NCBI GenBank assembly: GCA_964628285.1 | Contig: CAZVNP010000027.1 | Span: forward strand, 1-39,505 | Direction of reading: 5' to 3' | DNA: 39,505 bases | DNA from: JAPLDP01 sp964628285 | GTDB lineage: Bacteria; Bacteroidota; Bacteroidia; Bacteroidales; JAGONC01 | Shown here: one piece after another, positions 1-6,917 of the stretch | Layout of the letters: every line of letters starts with the position of its first letter | Position numbering within the stretch: position 1 is the first letter of the stretch | Translations under genes and position numbers: made by a program | Notes under the pieces: model-generated | Told to the model about the DNA's origin: nothing | What the model saw: the letters and a program-made list of their open reading frames with translations, nothing else | The model's database searches: none

Positions 1-51
1 TAACATAAATTATTGATTGTTAGGATATTATGATTTTTTGTCATGTACTAA

Positions 52-465
52 GTAACTCCATATATTTCTTTATCCGTAGGTAAGCAGACAGCAGAACAAT
101 ATCCATTAAGTGGTTGGGGTTCATTAACATTTTCAGGAAAGGGAATTTTTCTATCTTATGGGGGAGACATTACTTATAGTAGGAAGTCTTTATATTTACC
201 TTTTTCTGTGGGTCTTTCTTTTGGTGTATATATTGGACCAAATAGTGGAATAACAGGTTATAGTGTTGGTGGTTGTGCTGGTTCAATTGTAGGATTAAAC
301 ACATCTCACTCTTTAAATACTGACAGTAAGCTCTCATTTGGAAATACATATTCTTTTGGGATTACACTATCTAATACTCCTGCTTATGTTTCTGCAAATG
401 TGGGTAATACATTAAAATTTCCATTAATTATTACACCTGGTATAATGTATTTACCAAATAAATAA
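52..465 (+). CDS. Orphan C-terminal tip of a polymorphic/RHS-type exoprotein (5' incomplete)
   Basis: The frame is open from just after a stop at 49-51 to the stop at 463-465. It has no ATG; the first alternative start is GTG at 208. The translation is rich in Gly, Ser, Thr and Tyr, with short alternating beta-strand-like segments (GWGSLTFSGKG, LSFGVYIGPNSG). No signal peptide, membrane segment or catalytic motif is visible. Glycine-rich beta tips of this kind occur at the C-termini of Bacteroidota RHS/YD-repeat proteins (family knowledge), but no RHS core is left here, so the link is inferred from the second RHS tip at 1516-2370. A small membrane protein starts 5 bp downstream, the usual toxin/immunity order. 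It may be a displaced cassette or the 3' remnant of a longer gene. Confidence 0.35.
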   Translation, partial: VTPYISLSVGKQTAEQYPLSGWGSLTFSGKGIFLSYGGDITYSRKSLYLPFSVGLSFGVYIGPNSGITGYSVGGCAGSIVGLNTSHSLNTDSKLSFGNTYSFGITLSNTPAYVSANVGNTLKFPLIITPGIMYLPNK

Positions 466-470
466 AACAT

Positions 471-740
471 ATGAATTTGGGAAAATTAATAGTTAACATT
501 CAATTATATTTTATATTATGTTTAATGTATTTTATAATTCGTGGTATAAATAAAGATGAATTAAGTTCAATAGGAATTATTTTTTATTACATTCTATATT
601 ATTCATCACCAGTATTTATTATCGGTCCCTTTATTTTCTTTGCATTGACTAAAAAAGTCTCATACAGGAGAAATTTTATATATGTCATTCTTTGTCTTGC
701 ATTAACGATAATACTCTTTGAATTTTTTCTAAAAAAATAA
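471..740 (+). CDS. Small three-helix membrane protein, possible immunity protein
   Basis: An 89-residue protein with an ATG start. Three hydrophobic segments are visible at roughly residues 8-23, 34-59 and 68-86, separated by short charged loops (RGINKDE and KKVSYRRN). It is a small inner-membrane protein with no recognised family. It begins only 5 bp after the stop of the upstream glycine-rich tip, so the two are probably cotranscribed. Small multi-pass proteins directly after RHS or polymorphic-toxin tips are often immunity proteins; that role is inferred from position only. Base composition is very AT-rich compared with the housekeeping genes further right, which fits horizontally acquired DNA. 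Confidence 0.45.
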   Translation: MNLGKLIVNIQLYFILCLMYFIIRGINKDELSSIGIIFYYILYYSSPVFIIGPFIFFALTKKVSYRRNFIYVILCLALTIILFEFFLKK

Positions 741-1122
741 ATTATTAATATGAGATTAACATAATATGAAATATATGACATTATTAATTAATAATTTCAT
801 AATTTAGGATAATTTGTTTAGTAAAATAATGATCATGTTTCATTCTTAGTTGAAGATTTATCAGGTTCTTCAGGTTATTTCTTGCTTCCATCCTTTTTTA
901 TCTCATCCCAAACAGCCTTTTGAAGAATAGTCAGGTATCGCTAATTATTCACTTTTCTGAATTTGGTTTCTAATTCCAACATAACCCTTCGGCCTGCTGC
1001 ATATTAACCTGTATTCAGCCCCCATCCCCGGCCCTTCCCCCAAATCGGGGAAAGGGAGAATGAAACATCCAGTTTGAAAATGAATCATTTTCACTATTTT
1101 CGTTGAATAATACTGAGGGGAT
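741..1122. other. Gene-free stretch with decayed sequence
   Basis: No convincing gene. On the minus strand around 860-1000 there is a broken frame with peptide-like pieces (for example AVWDEIKKDGSKK) interrupted by stops. This could be the tail of a lost gene, but it is too short to identify. A GC-rich hairpin lies at about 1015-1062. Confidence 0.4.
1015..1062. repeat. REP-like GC-rich hairpin
   Basis: A C-rich run is followed by an inverted repeat, CCCTTCCCC and then GGGGAAAGGG, around a short AT-containing loop. It stands out sharply from the AT-rich surroundings. A sequence of the same style occurs at 39051-39095, and another GC-rich hairpin at 1525-1549. Confidence 0.45.
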
Positions 1123-1515
1123 ATGACAAAAATATCCAGGGAGCAATATCGCAGTTATTTTATGGCCAATCCGGAATTATTAATAGTTGTTGCTGAACTG
1201 CGCAACAACATGACACTCGCTGAAAAAGTTCTTTGAAATAAATTAAAAAACCGGAAAATACTGGGATTCCATTTCAGAAGATAACATCCGATTCACAAAT
1301 TTATCGTTGACTCTTACTGTAATAATGAAGTATTTATGGCTATTGAACTGGATAGTGAAGTACATGTTCCAGTATAACAGAAAGAAAGGGATCACGAAAG
1401 AACTCAGATCCAGAAAAAGCTTGGATTAAAAGAGTTACGTTTCAGGAATGAAAAGGTCATGAATAACGTGGCTCTTATCGCCGAAGAAATCAAAAATGAA
1501 CCATATATAGCTTGA
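1123..1515 (+). pseudogene. DUF559-family endonuclease-like protein, nonsense-riddled pseudogene
   Basis: Reading from the ATG at 1123, one frame runs 131 codons to the TGA at 1513-1515 and matches the DUF559 (Vsr/very-short-patch-repair-like nuclease fold) pattern throughout: a leader ending ELRNNMTLAEKVL, then NKLKNRKILGFHFR, FIVDSYCNNEVFMAIELDSEVH, and LGLKELRFRNEKVMNN. Three in-frame stops interrupt it: TGA at 1234-1236, where the family has Trp (LWxKL), TAA where FRRQHPIHKF would be expected, and TAA after HVPV. There is no frameshift, so this is a full-length gene disabled by point mutations. DUF559 proteins often accompany mobile or defence DNA, but their function is poorly defined. 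Identification is by remembered family pattern. Confidence 0.75.
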
Positions 1516-2370
1516 AATACCACACACCTCCCACCGGGTGGGGGGAGGTCGGGAGGGGGGCTGAACAAAGAGCCGCAGGATGATTTTGGATTAGAGTGGT
1601 ATGATTACGGCGCACGGTTCTATGACCCGCAACTGGGAAGGTGGCACGTGGTAGATCCATTGGCGGAGAAAAGAAGTTGGGTGTCATCTTATAGTTATTG
1701 TCAGAATAATCCGATCGTAAAAATCGATCCAAGCGGAATGTTTGATGAAGTCTTTATTAATGGAGAAGCAGCAGAGCAAGCAAAAAAGCAACTACAACAA
1801 TCGACTTCGCTTACAATAAGTAGAGATAGCAAAACTGGTAAAATCTCAGCAACTGGTAAAGCCAAAACTAAAAGTGATAAACAGCTTTTAGCAGCCATTA
1901 ATGATAAATCTATTACAGTGAATGTGACTGCATCAAATTCAACGAAAACATCAACAGGAGCTAATTTTACAGGGGGCGCATTTATGGGGAATGAGGTAAC
2001 TTCCAATACAGTAACTTCTATAATAGGTAGCAAACCATTTAAAACAATGGAATGCACTTTTAATACAGTGACAACACAACAAGAAGTTAATCCGACAATA
2101 TTAGGGCAAATGGATTCTTATTTTGGCAGCCCTGGTGCAAGTATTTTGCATGAAGTAACTGAATCCTATGAAGGAGGCTTGATATCTAATAGTTCAGGAG
2201 TTTCATCACCTCATGCTGGCTTAACAGGTAGTGTATATGAACAAGCTCATGAGGCAGCAACTCCTCAACCAGGGGAAGTCTATAAAAGGGATGTAGATGG
2301 GAGACGAGAAATTTATATCAAAGAAGATGGAAGGCCAGAAATAATTTTAAACACGTATAAATTAAAATGA
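1516..2370 (+). CDS. Truncated RHS core plus HExxE-containing tip domain (candidate toxin)
   Basis: The frame is open from 1516, but RHS similarity starts near 1561 and no normal start exists; GTG at 1648 is the first alternative. The N-terminal part is the classic end of an RHS/YD-repeat core: GLEWYDYGARFYDPQLGRW, then VDPLAEK and NNPIVKIDPSGM, after which the polymorphic tip begins. Counting from the GTG, the tip has a Lys/Ser-rich segment at residues 35-100 and a C-terminal domain with H168-E169-V-T-E172, His189 and H201-E202, a layout that could bind metal as in zincin-like peptidases (inference). The body of the RHS protein is missing, so this is an orphan cassette or dead 3' fragment. 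Its stop overlaps the next ATG by 4 bp, which suggests translational coupling to a partner gene. Confidence 0.65.
   Translation, partial: NTTHLPPGGGRSGGGLNKEPQDDFGLEWYDYGARFYDPQLGRWHVVDPLAEKRSWVSSYSYCQNNPIVKIDPSGMFDEVFINGEAAEQAKKQLQQSTSLTISRDSKTGKISATGKAKTKSDKQLLAAINDKSITVNVTASNSTKTSTGANFTGGAFMGNEVTSNTVTSIIGSKPFKTMECTFNTVTTQQEVNPTILGQMDSYFGSPGASILHEVTESYEGGLISNSSGVSSPHAGLTGSVYEQAHEAATPQPGEVYKRDVDGRREIYIKEDGRPEIILNTYKLK
1525..1549. repeat. GC-rich hairpin at a gene junction
   Basis: ACCTCCCACC pairs with the following GGTGGGGGGAGGT. The hairpin sits exactly between the stop of the DUF559 pseudogene (1515) and the point where RHS-core similarity begins (about 1561), so it marks a likely rearrangement junction. 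Confidence 0.4.
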
Positions 2371-2783
2371 TGATGAAGAACCTCTTATTTCAACTGATAT
2401 TTCTTTTGTCAGTTTTACCATATCAAATAGTTGCTATTGAAAATAATAACCAACAAGAGACATTAGTTCCTGAAACATACAAAGTATTAAAAATAAAACG
2501 AATAAAAAATATATTTGTAATCTATGCATTGAAAGTAAATGATAATACTAAATTTGAAATCGTCTCCATAAAGGGAAAAACAGATAATTGCACTAAAATC
2601 AGAGTGGGTAATGAATACAGGCTAGTTCTATATCCTGATTTCGATGAAAATGATTTTTCAAGGTTTACTGTTACGCATGTTGAAATAAGCGGTATCTTAA
2701 TACCATTAGAGCGGGAATACAATAGAAATTTGTATTTTACTTCTAATCTGATTGGTTTATGTTACATAGAGCCAGGAAAGTAG
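2367..2783 (+). CDS. Exported small protein, candidate immunity partner of the RHS tip
   Basis: A 138-residue protein starting at the ATG inside the stop of the RHS tip gene (ATGA-type overlap). Residues 1-24 form a signal peptide: a Met-rich start, Lys, a Leu/Phe-rich core, and a likely cleavage near VAIEN. The mature part is about 115 residues of alternating charged and hydrophobic stretches with no cysteine lipobox and no recognised motif. It ends YIEPGK. No family was recognised. The 4-bp overlap is the strongest clue, because immunity genes usually follow and overlap their toxin genes. An exported immunity protein would imply a toxin acting in the periplasm or at the envelope; this is inference. 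Confidence 0.5.
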   Translation: MMMKNLLFQLIFLLSVLPYQIVAIENNNQQETLVPETYKVLKIKRIKNIFVIYALKVNDNTKFEIVSIKGKTDNCTKIRVGNEYRLVLYPDFDENDFSRFTVTHVEISGILIPLEREYNRNLYFTSNLIGLCYIEPGK

Positions 2784-2847
2784 TAGAATGTTATTAAGGT
2801 AATAGGTATCGCTCTCCGTAGTGTTCGGGAAAAAAGGATAAAGATTA

Positions 2848-2884
2848 AACAGCAACACCAGACTTTTGCTTGGTGTTGCTGTTT
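2848..2884. terminator. Strong hairpin downstream of a tRNA relic
   Basis: A perfect 13-bp inverted repeat, AACAGCAACACCA at 2848-2860 and its complement at 2871-2883, with a 10-base loop. It lies about 30 bp past the 3' end of the minus-strand tRNA-like relic, where a tRNA terminator would be expected. The T-run on either strand is short, so termination activity is uncertain. Confidence 0.45.
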
Positions 2885-2914
2885 CCCATAAGGAGGCAAA
2901 AGCCCCTAAACGAG

Positions 2915-3001
2915 CGGAGGGAGAGGGGATCGAACCTTTGTGTCCTTTTCAGACAGCCATTGATTATCAGTCAGGCACCTTACCACTCTGGTCATCCCAG
3001 G
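2915..3001 (-). pseudogene. Class II (serine-like) tRNA relic
   Basis: Read on the minus strand, these 87 bases fit a class II tRNA. They show TG at positions 8-9, a D-arm ACC/GGT around AGAGTGGTAA, an anticodon arm with loop CTGATAA, a variable arm TGTC/GACA, a T-arm with GGTTCGATCC, and a 3' acceptor TCCCTCC plus G. The damage is clear: only 4 of 7 acceptor pairs form, anticodon-stem pairs 27-43 and 28-42 are lost, and two T-stem pairs are mismatched. The acceptor 3' strand and long variable arm resemble tRNA-Ser, yet the loop reads GAT (Ile), so it is probably not functional. Identification is by manual folding only. Confidence 0.45.
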
Positions 3002-3054
3002 CAAAGTCTTTGAAGCGCTTTCCCTGGGATGAAAATATTTTTACAGGTTCTTTT

Positions 3055-3351
3055 TTATGGTCTTCGGTATGATCCTGTTCCGGCGTGGCATTCGCAGCAA
3101 AGGATCTCGCAGTTGGAAAGTGTGTCGGGACCGTTTGAGTTAATGTGATGCGCTTCCCAACAGCCCCTGTTGCCGTTTTTACCACGATTATCCCAAACGA
3201 GTTGTTTGTTGCACCTGACATAGTGGTGGTTATGGGTGGTTCTCCTGCATTCGCAGTGACCGCCTGATCTTCTCCAGGCTTCCTGGACAACGGATAATGG
3301 AAATGCCAGGGTATTTGGTTTTAGAGGTTTTGCATTACAATGCCAATTGCT
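3055..3351 (-). pseudogene. HNH endonuclease, 5'-truncated fragment
   Basis: On the minus strand the frame ending at TAA 3055-3057 encodes a recognisable HNH nuclease core: CECRR near the front, RCNKQLVWDN, then CWEAHHINSNGPDTLSNCEI and CCECHAG. The paired Cys-x-Cys and CxxC-like cysteines and the His-His/Asn signature are the zinc-finger and catalytic elements of small HNH proteins. The frame is open back to a TGA at 3352-3354 but contains no ATG, GTG or TTG, so the start has been lost. A longer overlapping minus-strand frame (2967-3290) is low-complexity and is treated as a shadow. Neighbours are a tRNA relic and an XRE relic, so the whole stretch looks like decaying mobile DNA. Confidence 0.6.
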
Positions 3352-3478
3352 TCAGTTTTCCCTTGGTGATAAAGGCATCGATCAATTTTTTCACGACCTG
3401 TTTATCGTCCTCGTTCATTTGCGCGATGGCTTTGAATTGTTGCAGCAGCTCGGAATCCTTCAAACAAGAAGATCGCAT
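3335..3478 (-). pseudogene. C-terminal remnant of an XRE-family regulator
   Basis: The minus-strand frame carries SELLQQFKAIAQMNEDDKQVV and KKLIDAFITKGKLKQLAL, the typical C-terminal helices of small Bacteroidota XRE (HTH_3) regulators, where a helix ending KLQQLA closes the protein. The N-terminal helix-turn-helix expected upstream is missing; the frame runs into unrelated sequence beyond 3478. It is therefore a truncated regulator that cannot bind DNA through the lost domain. The only in-frame ATG nearby gives a peptide of about 48 residues. Intact relatives often sit with toxin or phage-like genes, and the divergent neighbour is an ORF6N gene. Confidence 0.5.
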
Positions 3479-3541
3479 TTTGTGATACCTGAAAATGATT
3501 AGCTTTGCGACATCAAGTTTGAATAGTAAAACACACCTGAA

Positions 3542-4093
3542 ATGCCACAGGATAAAAGCCAATTGATCATCCCCGATGAGGTCGTAATGAGTAAGATTTA
3601 CCTTATTCGCAATCGAAAAGTAATGTTGGACAATGATTTAGCGGAGTTATATGAAGTTGAAACCCGTCGTTTAAACGAGCAGGTAAAACGAAACATAAAC
3701 CGGTTCCCTGATGATTTCATGTTCCAGCTCACAAAACAGGAGTTCGAAAACTTGAAGTCGCAAATTGTGACATCAAGTTGGGGTGGCAGACGAAAGCTTC
3801 CATATGCTTTTACCGAGCACGGAGTGTTAATGCTATCAAGTGTGTTAAACAGTGACAGGGCCATTAAAGTTAATATACACATCATGCGCATTTTTACCCG
3901 TTTACGGGAGATGCTGCTCACCCATAAGGATATTATTGAAAAGTTAAGTCAGATCGAAAGAACCTTGGCAGATCATGATAAAAAGATCCTGTTGATCTTC
4001 GAATACATCAGGCAGTTAGAGAAATCCAAACAACAGCAGGAGGACCAGACCAATCGTAAAAGGATCGGTTTTAAGCCTGGCAATCAAACATAA
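3542..4093 (+). CDS. ORF6N domain-containing DNA-binding protein
   Basis: A 183-residue protein from ATG 3542. Residues 14-100 match the ORF6N domain of Bacteroidota and phage proteins: IYLIRNRKVMLDNDLAELYEV, then TRRLNEQVKRN, FPDDFMFQLTKQEF, and LPYAFTEHGVLMLSSVLNS. The C-terminal part (about 110-170) is Leu/Lys-rich and likely a coiled coil, ending in a basic tail. ORF6N/KilA-N proteins are small DNA-binding proteins of phages, mobile elements and many Bacteroidota chromosomes; their cellular role is poorly known. It is full length for the family and is the only clearly intact gene among the relics at 1100-3500. No partner gene is adjacent. Confidence 0.85.
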   Translation: MPQDKSQLIIPDEVVMSKIYLIRNRKVMLDNDLAELYEVETRRLNEQVKRNINRFPDDFMFQLTKQEFENLKSQIVTSSWGGRRKLPYAFTEHGVLMLSSVLNSDRAIKVNIHIMRIFTRLREMLLTHKDIIEKLSQIERTLADHDKKILLIFEYIRQLEKSKQQQEDQTNRKRIGFKPGNQT

Positions 4094-4531
4094 AGCTCTG
4101 TCGTATAAGAGCCACTGCGTATAAGTTACGCTAAGCGCCAAACTGGGATTTGTCTGCCTTGGTAGATTTAAATATCATTAACAAAGAAATTTGAAATTAA
4201 ATTTAGCTTCGAATAGGTATATAATAGAACGCGGAAGACGCGGATTATAGCAGATCATTGCGGATTTTGGAATTGTTCTTCCGGCACGCGTTGCAAACGC
4301 GCGCAAGCAGGGGGCGATTGATGTGCTGATAAGTTGATTAGCTGATGTGCTGATTAAATGGCATATCAAAAGAAATTCGCTTTCTGTCAAGCGTTTATAG
4401 AACGCAGATAACGCGGATTATACGGCTTATCGCGGCTTTTAGGTGCAACCCCCCACAAACATGTAAACAGGAAATAGTCAAATCTTAAAATAAATCAAAA
4501 ATCAAATATCGTTAATCTTCAATCATATATC
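4094..4531. repeat. Gene-free stretch with short word repeats
   Basis: No gene seen. Two related copies of a word-like sequence of the form 'AACGCxGAxxACGCGGATTATA...' lie near 4216-4265 and 4398-4440. A copy of the GTGCTGATTAGCTGAT repeat lies at about 4319-4356. Such phrases occur between genes in many Bacteroidota genomes (general knowledge). Confidence 0.5.
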
Positions 4532-4561
4532 AAAAAACCTGAACTCCTGTTCAGGTTTTTT
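4532..4561 (-). terminator. Bidirectional intrinsic terminator after tRNA-Arg
   Basis: AAAACCTGAAC and GTTCAGGTTTT pair around a short loop, flanked by A-runs on one side and T-runs on the other. On the minus strand it begins 1-2 bases after the tRNA-Arg 3' end, so it very probably terminates that transcript. The symmetrical A/T tails would also allow it to work on the plus strand. Confidence 0.85.
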
Positions 4562-4562
4562 G

Positions 4563-4634
4563 TAGCCCCACCAGGGATCGAACCTGGATTTAAAGTTTAG
4601 GAAACTTCCGTTCTATCCATTGAACTATAGGGCC
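4563..4634 (-). tRNA. tRNA-Arg (anticodon CCT)
   Basis: Minus strand, 72 bases with a clean cloverleaf. The acceptor GGCCCTA pairs with TGGGGCT using two G-T pairs. The anticodon arm GAAGT/ACTTT has loop TTCCTAA, giving anticodon CCT, which reads AGG. The T-arm CCAGG/CCTGG has loop TTCGATC. Discriminator base A; no encoded CCA. The terminator at 4532-4561 follows directly. Upstream on the same strand is metG, with a repeat cluster between. Confidence 0.93.
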
Positions 4635-4637
4635 GGG

Positions 4638-4837
4638 TGTCAATGTGCTGATTAGCTGATGAGTTGATGTGCTGATTAGCTAATTAGCCAATGTGTTGAT
4701 TAATTGAGGATGTAAAGATACGATGATTTCGGATTGCATGAACCGGGTCAAATGATCTTCTCTAAATCCTTAAATCCTTCATTTGATAAATAATCAGCAC
4801 ATTAATTAGCACATCAGCTAATTAGCACATCAGCTAA
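4638..4837. repeat. Inverted cluster of GTGCTGATTAGCTGAT words between metG and tRNA-Arg
   Basis: At 4638-4706 the words run in one orientation (GTGCTGATTAGCTGATG, GTGCTGATTAGCTAATTAG). At 4787-4837 they run in the opposite orientation (CAGCACATTAATTAGCACAT, CAGCTAATTAGCACATCAGC). The two blocks could pair as a long imperfect stem. The last words abut the metG stop codon. A second cluster of the same type lies at 33827-33972. Confidence 0.75.
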
Positions 4838-6898
4838 TTATCTAACCGTGCTTCCGTTATCGAATGTTTCGGAGGGTCCTATGAAGCACAGGGTGCCTTC
4901 GCCATTTTCGGCCATGAGTATCATACCCTGGGATTCGACGCCGCGGAGGGGGCGTGGCTCTAAGTTGACCAGGATAAGCACCTGCCTGCCGACGACCTGC
5001 TCCGGTGCAAACTGCCCGGCTATGCCGGCCACGACGGTTCTGCGGTCGATGCCGGTGTCGACGAGGAGCTTCATCAGCTTATCGGATTTAGGCACCCGTT
5101 CAGCCTCCAGAACGGTGGAGACACGGATATCCATTTTAGCGAAGTCATCGTAAGTGATGATATCCTTCTGTGGCGGCACATGGCGTGCCGCGGCGGCATT
5201 CTGCATTTTGGCTTCCATGAGCTTTTGTATTTGTTTCTCGATGACCTTATCCTCTATTTTCTCAAAAAGATATTCAGGCGGGCCGAGTCGGTGTCCGGCT
5301 TTGATCAGATCGGTTTTGCCGGCGTCGGGCCATGTCAGCACGGGCATGTTCAGCATCCTGACCAGGCGCGCAGCCGTGAAGGGAAGAAAAGGCTCCGACA
5401 CAACAGCCAGGTTGGCACAGATCTGCAGCGAAATATTCAGGATGGTTTTGACTCTTTCGGGATCGGTTTTGATGATCTTCCAGGGCTCGGCGTCGGTCAG
5501 GTACTTGTTGCCGAGCCTGGCCAGGTTCATCATCTCGCCGAGGGCTTCACGAAACCTGAAATGATCCAGACTGTCGCCAATTCTTCCGGGGTACGCGGGT
5601 ATGTCGTCCAGGACCTGCCTGTCACGAGCGGTCATTGTTGACAGGGGAGGCGTCTGACCGCCGAAGAATTTCTGTGCCAGCACCATGGTGCGGTTCACGA
5701 AGTTGCCTAAGATGGAGAGGAGCTCGTTGTTGTTGCGTGCCTGAAAGTCTTTCCAGGTGAAGTCATTGTCCTTGGTCTCCGGGGCGTTGGTGGTGAGGAC
5801 GTAACGCAGCACATCCTGTTTGCCGGGGAACTCGTCCAGGTACTCATGGAGCCACACGGCCCAGTTGCGAGAGGTGGAGATCTTGTCGCCTTCGAGGTTC
5901 ATAAACTCGAAGGCCGGCACGTTATCGGGCAGGATATAGGTGCCTTCATGTTTTAACATGGATGGGAAGATGATGCAATGGAAGACGATGTTGTCCTTGC
6001 CAATGAAATGGATGAGGCGTGTGTCGGGACTTTTCCACCATATCTTCCAGTCCCTGTCGTGCTGCAGGCCCCATTCCCTGGTGGCCGAGATATAACCTAT
6101 GGGAGCGTCGAACCAGACGTACAGCACCTTGCCTTCGGTATGGGGCAGGGGTACCTTCACGCCCCAGTCCAGGTCGCGGGTGACGGCTCTGGGCTGCAGG
6201 CCCTGGTCGAGCCACGACTTGCACTGACCGTACACATTGGGCTTCCAGTCCTCCTTATGGCCTTCGAGGATCCATTCCTTCAGCCACCCTTCGTATTTAT
6301 CGAGCGGCAGATACCAATGTTTGGTTTCCTTCATCACGGGCGTGTTACCGCTCAGCGCCGACCGCGGATTGATAAGCTCCGTCGGGCTGAGGGAGGTGCC
6401 GCAGTTCTCACACTGGTCACCATAGGCTTTTTCGTAACCGCAATGCGGGCAGGTGCCCGTGATGTAACGGTCGGCCAGAAACTGGCCCTGTTCCTCATCG
6501 TAATATTGCAAGGTGACTTTCTCTACAAATTCACCTTTATCATAAAGGGTCTTAAAGAAATCCGATGCGGTCTCATGATGGATGGGGTTGGAGGTCCTGA
6601 AATAAATATCGAAGGAGATGCCGAATTTTTCAAACGATTCCTTGATCATGACATGGTACCTGTCGACGATCTCCTGAGGTGACACTCCTTGCTGGCGGGC
6701 TTTGATGGTGATGGGCACGCCATGCTCATCCGATCCGCCGATAAATATGACCTCCTCGCCCCTTGAGCGGAGGTATCTCACATAAATATCGGCCGGGACG
6801 TAGACGCCCGCCAGGTGCCCGATATGAATGGGCCCGTTGGCATAAGGCAGCGCCGAGGTGACGGTCGTGCGTTTATAATCATGATGTGAAATGACCAT
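4838..6898 (-). CDS. metG: Methionyl-tRNA synthetase with C-terminal tRNA-binding domain
   Basis: Charges tRNA-Met with methionine in the cytoplasm. The ATG at 6896-6898 is preferred: a GTG at 6919 would add only seven residues without family character. From the ATG, the HIGH signature is at residues 25-28 (GPIHIGHLAG). A zinc-knuckle pair CPHC/CENC lies near 150-170, YVWFDAPIGY near 270, and the KMSKS-equivalent loop reads KISTS, followed by RNWAVW. The last 110 residues form the EMAP/Trbp111-type OB-fold tRNA-binding domain (DIRVSTVLEAERVPKSDKL ... GVESQGMIL). The length, 686 residues, is normal for the Bacteroidota form. The transcript appears to have a leader of about 200 bases, and tRNA-Arg lies downstream on the same strand. 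Confidence 0.97.
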   Translation of the reverse strand: MVISHHDYKRTTVTSALPYANGPIHIGHLAGVYVPADIYVRYLRSRGEEVIFIGGSDEHGVPITIKARQQGVSPQEIVDRYHVMIKESFEKFGISFDIYFRTSNPIHHETASDFFKTLYDKGEFVEKVTLQYYDEEQGQFLADRYITGTCPHCGYEKAYGDQCENCGTSLSPTELINPRSALSGNTPVMKETKHWYLPLDKYEGWLKEWILEGHKEDWKPNVYGQCKSWLDQGLQPRAVTRDLDWGVKVPLPHTEGKVLYVWFDAPIGYISATREWGLQHDRDWKIWWKSPDTRLIHFIGKDNIVFHCIIFPSMLKHEGTYILPDNVPAFEFMNLEGDKISTSRNWAVWLHEYLDEFPGKQDVLRYVLTTNAPETKDNDFTWKDFQARNNNELLSILGNFVNRTMVLAQKFFGGQTPPLSTMTARDRQVLDDIPAYPGRIGDSLDHFRFREALGEMMNLARLGNKYLTDAEPWKIIKTDPERVKTILNISLQICANLAVVSEPFLPFTAARLVRMLNMPVLTWPDAGKTDLIKAGHRLGPPEYLFEKIEDKVIEKQIQKLMEAKMQNAAAARHVPPQKDIITYDDFAKMDIRVSTVLEAERVPKSDKLMKLLVDTGIDRRTVVAGIAGQFAPEQVVGRQVLILVNLEPRPLRGVESQGMILMAENGEGTLCFIGPSETFDNGSTVR

Positions 6899-6917
6899 AC
6901 GGTATTGAAATTTAATC

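Noticed and set aside
860..1000. Peptide-like minus-strand fragment AVWDEIKKDGSKK
   Set aside because: Too short and interrupted by stops; not identifiable as a gene.
2967..3290. A 107-residue minus-strand frame
   Set aside because: Thr/Ala-rich shadow of the HNH fragment, which is in another frame with a clear family pattern.
4638..4837. Repeat cluster as a possible CRISPR array
   Set aside because: Words are 10-20 bases, degenerate, inverted within the cluster, without unique spacers of regular length and without cas genes.
5180..6682. Long plus-strand frames opposite metG (5180-5641, 5978-6682)
   Set aside because: Antisense frames of a well-conserved gene, with no family features or promoter.
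4838..6898. KISTS in place of KMSKS in the methionyl-tRNA synthetase
   Set aside because: This variant is usual in many bacterial MetRS proteins with the C-terminal extension, so it is not a defect.
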